Below, in pieces: positions 45,342-52,636 of a stretch of 64,000 nucleotides of DNA. A program made the position numbers and the translations under genes. The notes under the pieces were generated by a model that was given only the letters and a program-made list of their open reading frames with translations, was not told the DNA's origin and did not search any database. This stretch comes from Bacillota bacterium (lineage in GTDB: Bacteria > Bacillota > Clostridia > Acetivibrionales > DSM-1351), in NCBI GenBank assembly GCA_023439045.1, contig JAEXOY010000042.1, positions 1-64,000 on the forward strand, in the 5' to 3' direction. Numbering within the stretch: the stretch's first letter is position 1; each line of letters opens with the position of its first letter.

Positions 45342-46250
45342 TTAAGCATCAAATTCCATTTTTTCGGGTGGAACCATAAGTCTGGTAGGATCTTTTATGT
45401 GTTTCTCAAAGCACTTTAGCGCCCTTGATAAATAATACCCATCACAAATCCTCTCATCTACTGTAATTTTCACTGTTACAAATATTCTTTTTTGAGGATT
45501 CTGGTCATCATCATGAATATACCTTGTTTCTTTTTGACCAAGAGCTAAAAAATGTGATACAGTCCCTATTTCATATAGATGATGGTATACTGCCGGTATC
45601 CCTAATGAGCCCATATTAGTAACAAAAGCACTACCGTGAAACGGACTTATTTCCAAGAATGCTTTTGGTGCCAGGTTAATTCTGTCCAAGGCCACCAGCA
45701 CACCACCGAGCTTGGTCGCCATCGCAGTTAAGTTGTTCATAAGTATCTTGATTATACCAGGTCTGCTTGCCTCCATTTCTTTTTGCTTTTGATTCTCATA
45801 CTTTATCTTTTCAAATGCAGCATTATATTTCTCAATAACCTGTGGAAGTGTTTCAGATCTATCAAAATACACTGGCACTAAATATTCCTCAGAGTCAGCC
45901 TCCAACTTGGGCTTTGCTATTATATTGATTCTCACATAATCTCTTCCATAGCAGCGGGAGCCTACAATAAATCTATTCATCCTTGGGTAGCATGCATATG
46001 TCCTGACCAAAGCAGCATATAAAACCATCTGAAGAGATAGTTTCTTCAGATCATGATGATTTTTTCGGATAAAACTAACTGTGTCAGTAATATCCAATTC
46101 AAAGCAAGAGAGTACCTGTGAGTCACATCTTCTCTTCATAAACTTGATGGATGCATTAGCCATCACGCCGAGGTTTCTAAGTCTGAACCCATCTTTTCTA
46201 TCCCCAAATCGCTTTTTTCTATTGTTCTGAATATGTAATTTAGTCTGCAT
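45342..46250 (-). CDS. 2-oxoacid dehydrogenase E2-like acyltransferase domain protein, His motif altered
   Basis: 302 residues corresponding to the catalytic domain of E2 acyltransferases (CAT fold) with no lipoyl or peripheral-subunit-binding domain. The core ISPFHGSAFVTNMGSLGIPAVYHHLY matches the fold. The catalytic HxxxDG motif reads DERICDG, so the usual His is a Glu. This predicts loss of classical acyl transfer or a changed chemistry. Such stand-alone proteins occur in Clostridia. Single gene, no E1 or E3 nearby. Confidence 0.82.
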   Translation of the reverse strand: MQTKLHIQNNRKKRFGDRKDGFRLRNLGVMANASIKFMKRRCDSQVLSCFELDITDTVSFIRKNHHDLKKLSLQMVLYAALVRTYACYPRMNRFIVGSRCYGRDYVRINIIAKPKLEADSEEYLVPVYFDRSETLPQVIEKYNAAFEKIKYENQKQKEMEASRPGIIKILMNNLTAMATKLGGVLVALDRINLAPKAFLEISPFHGSAFVTNMGSLGIPAVYHHLYEIGTVSHFLALGQKETRYIHDDDQNPQKRIFVTVKITVDERICDGYYLSRALKCFEKHIKDPTRLMVPPEKMEFDA

Positions 46251-46413
46251 ATTTTGGTTCTCCCCTAATATTATCTAATTACTTCAGTTTTTGATATAAA
46301 ACAACTTTTTTTCCTATATTCTAACATAAATACTGTGGTTATAACAATGTTTATATACCTTTCAATATAGCATTAAACAGTTGCTCTGTGGTCTGCTATA
46401 TGTGGGGGCCTAA

Positions 46414-46471
46414 ATAAAAAAAGCCATCCTTTAGCTGTTACATATTAACATATGACTGCTAGAGGACGGCT
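46414..46471 (-). terminator. Minus-strand terminator
   Basis: AGCCATCCTTTAGC (46422-46435) pairs with GCTAGAGGACGGCT (46458-46471), followed on the minus strand by TTTTTTT. It would end transcripts from the 313-aa gene or read-through from yebC. Confidence 0.75.
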
Positions 46472-46522
46472 GATGACTAAAAATATTTTGTTTTCACTTT
46501 TCTTAAACTACTATTATATATG

Positions 46523-46592
46523 TTTTTATTTTCTACTCAAAGCTGTAAGCTTCTCAGAACCACGTGTATAACACGTGGTATTCGTTACACAA
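46523..46592 (+). repeat. 70-bp dispersed repeat, copy 2
   Basis: Identical to 55-124, including the ACCACGTG/CACGTGGT hairpin (46559-46566/46572-46579). As in copy 1, a different hairpin follows within a few bases. The sequences on either side of the two copies are otherwise unrelated. Confidence 0.55.
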
Positions 46593-46597
46593 CAATA

Positions 46598-46628
46598 GGG
46601 GACAGATGCTAGTTCTAGCATCTGCCCC
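46598..46628. other. Near-perfect hairpin next to the 70-bp repeat
   Basis: GGGG-A-CAGATGCTA pairs with TAGCATCTG-CCCC with a GTTC loop and one bulged A. There is no good T-run on either strand, so it is not a typical terminator. Confidence 0.6.
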
Positions 46629-46646
46629 TGATAAGTTCTATTTTAA

Positions 46647-46679
46647 TCTTCGTCCTCTTCTTCAGGCTGTTCCCATGAA
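46647..46679 (-). pseudogene. Duplicated 3' end of yebC (remnant or att-like direct repeat)
   Basis: 33 bases match the 3' end of yebC (48025-48057) with one mismatch. Read on the minus strand it encodes SWEQPEEEDED before a stop, against SWEQPEEEDEE in the intact gene. It lies 1.38 kb from the real gene end, on the far side of the 313-aa unknown gene. Confidence 0.8.
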
Positions 46680-46767
46680 CTCCATGTATATCATTAACCA
46701 TATTATGTAGGTATTATATTAATTACATAGTTACACAGACAAATATATAGAATGACAAATTTAAATC

Positions 46768-47709
46768 CTAATTGTCTAACTCTAGCTTGGTATATATATC
46801 GTTAATATAGTCCATATCCACATTTGCAGTTAAGAGGCTTTGCTCCATTTTTTGTTTGCTGTCCATATAATAATCCTTTATTATTTGCAAATAATCTTCA
46901 TCTGTTTCGTCCCAGTTCTCATATATATTTTTTGCTTTAATGTAACTCCTGTAAGTGTTTATTATGTTAATCAGTTGATCTGTTTCCTGAATACCTAAAT
47001 TCCTAAGCTTCAATTTCACTTCATTATATTTATAAGTAAATCCTATGTCACCCCTTATATTTATATAAAGCTTCATCTCCTCATTACTTTCAAAGGGTGG
47101 TATCTTTCTTATATTATTGATGTTAAAACACCGCTTTAACTCGGTCTCTATCTTTTCTCCTTTCTCTTTCAATTCGTCAATTGTAGAGGCACTATATAAA
47201 TTTTTACTTTTTTCTTCAAAATATGTCTCTGGGTTCAATAAATCAGTTAAATTCTTATGCTGACTCAATAAGATTTTATAATCATTGTAACGTGAAATAC
47301 AGTTTTCTTTAAACGCAACATATCCATACTTATATAGTTTTCTAAACTCATCAAAGCCAATAAAATACATTCCATAAAGCCTATCTTGTTGCTTATATAA
47401 AAAAATTTGTTTACCCTCAATAGTAAAAACATTTAAACCGTTTTTTAGATTAACTTTAGGTTTACTGAGCAACTGTTTATAAATGTTTAACTGATCATAA
47501 TAATCATCTTTAAGAGAGTTGGTAGACTTGTCTGCCTCATTTTCATACCATGAAATAAAACTTATTATTTTATCACTATCAACATTACCCTCCGCTCGCT
47601 TAATCATGTCTTTACAAATTCCAGTCTTTACACTTAATAAGTTTATATCTATCTCAGTAAGTAATAGCGACTCAGGTATTATTGAATTAATTATATTCTC
47701 TAATATCAT
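46768..47709 (-). CDS. Unknown 313-aa protein, likely inserted
   Basis: No family recognised. It is soluble, Lys/Glu/Ile/Tyr-rich and largely helical, with no signal peptide or membrane span. AAGGAG eight bases before the ATG shows it is well set up for translation. It is flanked by the yebC 3' end on one side and a 33-bp copy of that end on the other, which suggests it arrived as an insertion at the 3' end of yebC. Sequence composition looks more AT-rich than its housekeeping neighbours. There is no integrase or toxin-like motif that I can identify. Confidence 0.75.
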   Translation of the reverse strand: MILENIINSIIPESLLLTEIDINLLSVKTGICKDMIKRAEGNVDSDKIISFISWYENEADKSTNSLKDDYYDQLNIYKQLLSKPKVNLKNGLNVFTIEGKQIFLYKQQDRLYGMYFIGFDEFRKLYKYGYVAFKENCISRYNDYKILLSQHKNLTDLLNPETYFEEKSKNLYSASTIDELKEKGEKIETELKRCFNINNIRKIPPFESNEEMKLYINIRGDIGFTYKYNEVKLKLRNLGIQETDQLINIINTYRSYIKAKNIYENWDETDEDYLQIIKDYYMDSKQKMEQSLLTANVDMDYINDIYTKLELDN

Positions 47710-47849
47710 ATATTTATCTCCTTCTGCTTTAGCTACATCAGTGATTGTAATAATGTCTTGATAATTTTGTGTGCTGATTCAACTGTAAGTGGATCATTGT
47801 CACCTTAGGCACTCTTGAAAAGATAATCATCAGGTAAATAAGCCTTTTA

Positions 47850-47914
47850 ACAACAAAAAACACCCTCCATAAGTACCTATTGACTAGCAAAAAATGTACT
47901 TACAAAAGGGTGTT
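47850..47914 (-). terminator. yebC terminator
   Basis: AACACCCT..TAAGTAC pairs with GTACTTA..AGGGTGTT, followed on the minus strand by TTTTTTGTTG. It lies inside the segment bounded by the two copies of the yebC end. The rest of the 47710-48020 gap is AT-rich without a gene. Confidence 0.75.
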
Positions 47915-48020
47915 AAGGTCAACAATTGGTATTTCAGGATCACATTCTCCTAAATTTAGATATATACCGTAGCCTATTAAAAAAGCTAATCAGTATATCA
48001 TCATTCAGCACATGCCAAAA

Positions 48021-48767
48021 CTATTCTTCGTCCTCTTCTTCAGGCTGCTCCCATGAATGGTAAACATTCTGAACATCGTCCAAGTCCTCTAAATTTTCAA
48101 TGAGCTTATCCATAAACTTGATGTGTTCTGGATCCTCAAGCTTTGTTGTAGTAGTTGGTAGCATTGATACTTCAGCCTCTAGGAACTCATAACCCTTTGC
48201 TTCCAAAGCATTACGTACTGCTGAGAAATCTGCTGGGTCGGTGAGTATTTCAAACATATCCTCTTCTGCTGAGAAATCTTCTGCACCTGCTTCTAAAGCT
48301 TCCATCATTAATGTATCTTCGTCTACACTTGAAGTCTTCTCTATAACGATAACGCCCTTTTTGTTGAACATAAAGGAAACGCAACCGGTCTGACCAAGGT
48401 TTCCACCAAACTTGTCAAAATAATGTCTCAAGTCGCCTGCTGTTCTATTTCTATTATCTGTTGCACATTCAACTATTACAGCTACTCCGCCTGGTCCATA
48501 ACCTTCATATGTGAGTTCTTCGTAGTTTGACGCATCACCATCACCGATTGCTTTTTTAATGCTTCTAGAAATATTATCATTTGGCATGTTTGCTGCCTTA
48601 GCTTTTGCAATAACATCCTTAAGTCTTGTATTGGTATCCGGATCTCCTCCGCCTGACTTAACGGCAATAACTATTTCCCTACCTAGCTTTGTGAAAATCT
48701 TGCCCTTCTGAGCATCTGATTTTCCCTTTTTGTGCTTAATATTAGCCCATTTTGAATGACCTGACAT
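48021..48767 (-). CDS. yebC: YebC/TACO1-family protein (translation/transcription regulator)
   Basis: 248 residues. N-terminal MSGHSKWANIKHKKGKSD is diagnostic, followed by GREIVIAVKSGG, the GYGPGGVAVIVEC core and an acidic C-terminal tail. The family was described as transcriptional regulators, and more recently as factors easing ribosome stalling at proline-rich stretches. It is a single gene with GGAGG before the ATG. Its 3' end is duplicated 1.38 kb downstream. Confidence 0.96.
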   Translation of the reverse strand: MSGHSKWANIKHKKGKSDAQKGKIFTKLGREIVIAVKSGGGDPDTNTRLKDVIAKAKAANMPNDNISRSIKKAIGDGDASNYEELTYEGYGPGGVAVIVECATDNRNRTAGDLRHYFDKFGGNLGQTGCVSFMFNKKGVIVIEKTSSVDEDTLMMEALEAGAEDFSAEEDMFEILTDPADFSAVRNALEAKGYEFLEAEVSMLPTTTTKLEDPEHIKFMDKLIENLEDLDDVQNVYHSWEQPEEEDEE

Positions 48768-48881
48768 AAAAATCCTCCTGCATATTGTATCGCACTGGCG
48801 ACTATTTTAACGCCTTAGTAGTATTTACACCTCAGCGCTTGTAAACATTTTAAAACCACTATAAATTATACTGTTTATTTT

Positions 48882-49529
48882 TTAAATAATCAACCTTCCA
48901 TCACTTCCAATAATTATATATAGTTTTTCACCAACATCGCAAATTGCTCGCCCATTGGTCAAGTCTGTTATTTCTTCTATCAGCTGTTCTTCTGTGCCCA
49001 CATCAGCGAGTACAGTAACTTCAACATCCTGTTCATACTTTGTATCTTTAATAATAATATTATTGTTTATAAGCATATTCTGAAGTCTCCCAAATAATGT
49101 GTATTCAATGATTACACTTATCTGAGTACATACCTTCTTGGTAATTATCTCAGATGCTTCAATACCCAATGCTGCACTTTTGCTATAGGCACGAATGAGC
49201 CCCGCTGCTCCTAATAAGGTTCCTCCGAAGTATCGTGTTACAACAACCACTGCATTTTGTATTTCCATTCGCTTCATTACTTCAAGAACCGGCATTCCAG
49301 CAGTCCCTGAGGGTTCACCATCATCACTGTAGCGCTGTATGAGAGTACCATTATTCAGGCTATACGCATAAACATTGTGAGTGGCGTCCCAATACTTACT
49401 CTTTTGCTCATTTATAAAATCAATTGCCTGTTGTTCTTCAGAAATTGGCATTACTGTTGCTATAAACTTGGATTTCTTTTCTTCCATTAGAGCCTCTGCT
49501 CTATTTAATATGGTTTTGTAATTTTGCAT
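48882..49529 (-). CDS. YigZ/IMPACT family protein
   Basis: 215 residues of the UPF0029/IMPACT family. N-terminal domain has KKSKFIATVMPI, DATHNVYAY and the hallmark YSDDGEPSGTAGMPVLEV, then VVTRYFGGTLLGAAGLIRAY. The C-terminal DUF1949 half ends IIIGSDGRLII. Members bind nucleic acid or interact with translation regulators. The bacterial role is unsettled. Single gene after AAGGG. Confidence 0.93.
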   Translation of the reverse strand: MQNYKTILNRAEALMEEKKSKFIATVMPISEEQQAIDFINEQKSKYWDATHNVYAYSLNNGTLIQRYSDDGEPSGTAGMPVLEVMKRMEIQNAVVVVTRYFGGTLLGAAGLIRAYSKSAALGIEASEIITKKVCTQISVIIEYTLFGRLQNMLINNNIIIKDTKYEQDVEVTVLADVGTEEQLIEEITDLTNGRAICDVGEKLYIIIGSDGRLII

Positions 49530-49574
49530 TATTCAACCCTTCACTTATTATTGCCTATTACTTATAAAATTCTA

Positions 49575-49682
49575 TTTCCATTAGCTTAGTTATTCTCTAT
49601 TCTGCTATTCTATTTCCCGAATTATCTGAGTTGTATCTTAAATCCTTTTATCTCAGTTCTATTTTCTGAATTATCTGAGTTA
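49575..49682. repeat. Two degenerate copies around TTCTATTTxCxGAATTATCTGAGTT
   Basis: TTCTATTT followed within a few bases by GAATTATCTGAGTT appears twice about 56 bases apart in the YigZ/Nudix gap. This gap (49530-49804) has no gene. Confidence 0.6.
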
Positions 49683-49731
49683 TTCACTATTCTATTATGA
49701 GAATTCTCACAACTGCAATTTATTAGTTAAC

Positions 49732-49775
49732 ATAAAACAGCACTCCCCCACTTATTAATGGGAAGGTGCTGTTAT
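49732..49775 (-). terminator. Terminator after the Nudix gene
   Basis: AACAGCAC/GTGCTGTT stem (49737-49744/49766-49773) followed on the minus strand by TTTTATG. Confidence 0.8.
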
Positions 49776-49804
49776 TATACTGCAAAACACAATATTTTTC
49801 AAAT

Positions 49805-50218
49805 TTAGGCGATCTCACGATACTTATTGAATGATAGACATATCAAGGATTTATCCTGACTATAAGTAACTTTCTCAAGGGCTTCTTCTAAAGTGAAAAA
49901 TCCTCCATCACTAAAATTATCTTGCTTATTTACTTCATATTTATCATTTTGGGATTTCATTATATACCATGTGATTTTATTACATACGGGTCTTTGACGT
50001 GTAACTGAGAAAAATTCATAATTTGTACTACCTGCAGTTGAAATTATCTGAGCATCAATACCTGTTTCTTCCTTAACTCTCTTGATAGCAACTTCATCGG
50101 AAAATTCTCCGCTTCTAATTACCCCTTTAGGAAGCACCCACTCGCCCTTTTCATTTTTTAGCAGAAATACCTTGTCCCCAAAAAATACAACTCCACCAGC
50201 GCAGTTTCTAACAAGCAT
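49805..50218 (-). CDS. Nudix hydrolase with degenerate Nudix box
   Basis: 137 residues from ATG 50218, which follows GAGGGG. A TTG two codons upstream is possible. The Nudix box begins GVIRSGEFSDEVAIKRV and continues KEETGI. The EExG part is intact, but the RE that normally precedes it is KR, which may weaken metal binding or shift substrate. Likely acts on a nucleoside diphosphate derivative. Single gene between hflX and yigZ. Confidence 0.87.
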   Translation of the reverse strand: MLVRNCAGGVVFFGDKVFLLKNEKGEWVLPKGVIRSGEFSDEVAIKRVKEETGIDAQIISTAGSTNYEFFSVTRQRPVCNKITWYIMKSQNDKYEVNKQDNFSDGGFFTLEEALEKVTYSQDKSLICLSFNKYREIA

Positions 50219-50306
50219 ATTCAAAACCCCTCTCGTGATAAATTTGTTGATAATAATTAATTCTATTAAAGAATCTATTAATATTATAATACTCTACTTA
50301 GTAATT

Positions 50307-52109
50307 TTATACAACAATAAATTGATTTATATTTTTAAGTTTGTCCATTTTGACTAATGCACTTACCCTTATACCGCTTTCTTCATAGTCTTGAGATACA
50401 ACTTGTCCGTTATTAAATAGATAAGGTAATACCCATCCTTCAGAATAAGGTATAAGTAATTCCACCGACTGAAGCTGTGATTTAAAGGCCTCTGTTATGT
50501 TTTCAAGCAGCTGCTCGATTCCTGAGCCTGTTACAGCCGAAATTTCGCAAACTGAGTGATACCCTGCGGAACTAACCTTTGCTCTAGCTGTCATCTGTTC
50601 TGACAATAAATCCTGCTTGTTCAGCACTAGAATAGTTGGCTTTAAGGACGCGCCCAACTCTTCTAGAATCCTTTCAACAACGCTTATTTGCAGTGGTGCA
50701 TTTTCATTGGAGGCATCTACCACATGCAAAAGTAAGTCTGCGTGTACAGCCTCTTCAAGGGTGGATTTAAAAGCCTCAATCAATTCATGTGGAAGCTTTC
50801 TAATAAATCCAACAGTATCAATTAATACAGCTTCTCTTCCATCTGCTAAAATCAGCTTTCTTGCTGATGGGTCCAGAGTTGCAAAAAGCTTATTCTCTAC
50901 AAACACCTCCGAGTTACACAGCTTGTTGAGCAGCGTAGATTTACCCGCATTTGTATAACCAACTATAGCAACAACAGGTACATTATTTTTTGTTCTGCCT
51001 ACTCGCATAAACTGTCTGCGTTTTTCCAGCTCAGATAGCTCTTTTTCCAGGCTTGTAATTCTGCGTCTGATATGCCTTCTATCAACCTCCAGCTTTTTTT
51101 CACCCGGTCCTCTTGTGCCAATGCCACCTCCAAGTCTTGATAGTTCAGTACCCAATCCCAGTAGCCGTGGCAGCTTGTATTTGAGCTGAGCAAGCTCCAC
51201 CTGCAGCTTACCCTCTTTTGATATAGCCCTCTGTGCAAATATATCAAGAATAAGAGTAGTTCTATCAATTACCCTCATTCCAGTCGCTTCTTCTATATTT
51301 CTAACCTGCGCACCTGAGAGTTCATCATCAAAAATTAGCAGATCAACGTCCTTTGCCTGGCAAATAAGTGAAAGCTCTTCAACCTTTCCCTTACCAATAT
51401 AATATGCAGAGTCCTGTGTCTGCTTTTTTTGTATAATCTTCTGAACCACAATGGCTCCAGCGGTGTTTGCAAGTTCTTCAAGCTCATCAAGTGAAATTTC
51501 AGCTTCCCTTTGAGCCATATATTCCAGCCTGCTTTGTGATGTTTCAAGTCCTACTAGTATAGCTTTTTCAACTGAATCCTCATTTTCATAGAGCTCGTCC
51601 TTTGCGCTAGCGTCCAGCTCTTCTATTATCTTAAAAATATAATTCAATCTACTGTCTGATAATTCAAAAGGCCCATATATATCGGTATCATTATCTGGTG
51701 TAATGCAGCCAGCATATATTTCAGAGGGCTCGCCGTCCTTTATTCCAACCGCTAGCATTACGTCAAGCTTTAGCTTCTGTAATGTTGCTACATCAACGGA
51801 TGACAGCAATCCCCCTCCTGAAGGGTGAGTGTGAATACACCTTATCCCTGAAAGTCGCATGCTGCCTCTTCTTTGAGCTAACTGTGGCAGTGAAACAGTG
51901 GAGCTATCTCCTATGGATATGTCCACAATAAACCCTCTTCTGTTGAGAAGCACCGATATTTCACGATTGATTTGAGCTGATATCCTTGCAACAGTTAAAG
52001 CCAGCTCTTGTGGTATTAGCTCCCTGGGGGGATATCTTTTATCAATAAGAGCGTCCAGCTCGTTTAGTAGTACGTCCTTTATAGATTGAATATTTCCGTT
52101 TATCCTCAT
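50307..52109 (-). CDS. hflX: HflX ribosome-associated GTPase with N-terminal JAMM/RadC-like domain
   Basis: HflX splits or rescues stalled ribosomes. At 600 residues this one is about 170 longer than classical HflX. Residues about 195-600 are the standard protein: GTP-bdg_N and middle domain, G1 GYTNAGKSTL, G3 DTVGFI, G4 NKQD. Residues 1-190 are an added domain with a complete JAMM metal motif: Glu50, HTHPSGGGLLSSVD with His93, His95, Ser103 and Asp106, preceded by a RadC-like EISVLLNRRGFIVD strand pair. It lies one base downstream of dut's stop. Confidence 0.92.
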   Translation of the reverse strand: MRINGNIQSIKDVLLNELDALIDKRYPPRELIPQELALTVARISAQINREISVLLNRRGFIVDISIGDSSTVSLPQLAQRRGSMRLSGIRCIHTHPSGGGLLSSVDVATLQKLKLDVMLAVGIKDGEPSEIYAGCITPDNDTDIYGPFELSDSRLNYIFKIIEELDASAKDELYENEDSVEKAILVGLETSQSRLEYMAQREAEISLDELEELANTAGAIVVQKIIQKKQTQDSAYYIGKGKVEELSLICQAKDVDLLIFDDELSGAQVRNIEEATGMRVIDRTTLILDIFAQRAISKEGKLQVELAQLKYKLPRLLGLGTELSRLGGGIGTRGPGEKKLEVDRRHIRRRITSLEKELSELEKRRQFMRVGRTKNNVPVVAIVGYTNAGKSTLLNKLCNSEVFVENKLFATLDPSARKLILADGREAVLIDTVGFIRKLPHELIEAFKSTLEEAVHADLLLHVVDASNENAPLQISVVERILEELGASLKPTILVLNKQDLLSEQMTARAKVSSAGYHSVCEISAVTGSGIEQLLENITEAFKSQLQSVELLIPYSEGWVLPYLFNNGQVVSQDYEESGIRVSALVKMDKLKNINQFIVV

Positions 52110-52110
52110 A

Positions 52111-52611
52111 TTATCTCACTCCTGAAGAGCCAAAGCCCCCGCCTCTATTCATACCGATATCTGCTACTGAATCAACCTGCTTAAACTGTATCTCTGGAAC
52201 TGCTTGCAATACTATCTGAGCTATTCTGTCCCCTTTTTTTATACAATAGCTTCCCTTTTTATTGCCCTTTTCATTAATTGAGTATATTGCCTCTGCATCG
52301 TCAATCTGACATTGACAGGAGGTATTATTCATTATAATTCCAAGCTCGTCCCGATAACCTGCATCAATGGTACCAGGAGAGTTGGGCAGCCTCAGAGGAG
52401 TCTTTACTGAAATACCGCTCCTTGGCCTTACCTGAATCTCATATCCAATGGGTATCGCCAGTTTCAAACCAGTCGGTACTATTACCGTTTCCCCAGGAAG
52501 AATGATTACATCTTCAGCTGCGTATACGTCCATTCCTGCATCTCCCTGATTTGCATACTTTGGCAACACCGCGTCCTGTCTGCATAATTCTATAAAAACC
52601 TCAACTGACAT
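52111..52611 (-). CDS. dut: Deoxyuridine 5'-triphosphate nucleotidohydrolase
   Basis: Hydrolyses dUTP to dUMP, keeping uracil out of DNA and feeding dTMP synthesis. Start ATG 52611 has GGAGG six bases upstream, giving 166 residues. Trimeric dUTPase motifs are all visible: DAGMDVYAAED, RPRSGISVKTPLRL, NSPGTIDAGYRDEL, GDRIAQIVL and the C-terminal GGGFGSSG that closes the active site. A short insertion sits around residues 105-118 (DDAEAIYSINEKGNKKGSY). Operon: U32 peptidase, dut, hflX. Confidence 0.95.
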   Translation of the reverse strand: MSVEVFIELCRQDAVLPKYANQGDAGMDVYAAEDVIILPGETVIVPTGLKLAIPIGYEIQVRPRSGISVKTPLRLPNSPGTIDAGYRDELGIIMNNTSCQCQIDDAEAIYSINEKGNKKGSYCIKKGDRIAQIVLQAVPEIQFKQVDSVADIGMNRGGGFGSSGVR

Positions 52612-52636
52612 ATTAAACCTCCAATAATATTCACAT

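Noticed and set aside
46598..46628. Hairpin as a Rho-independent terminator
   Set aside because: No T-run follows on either strand; a proper terminator lies nearby at 46414-46471.
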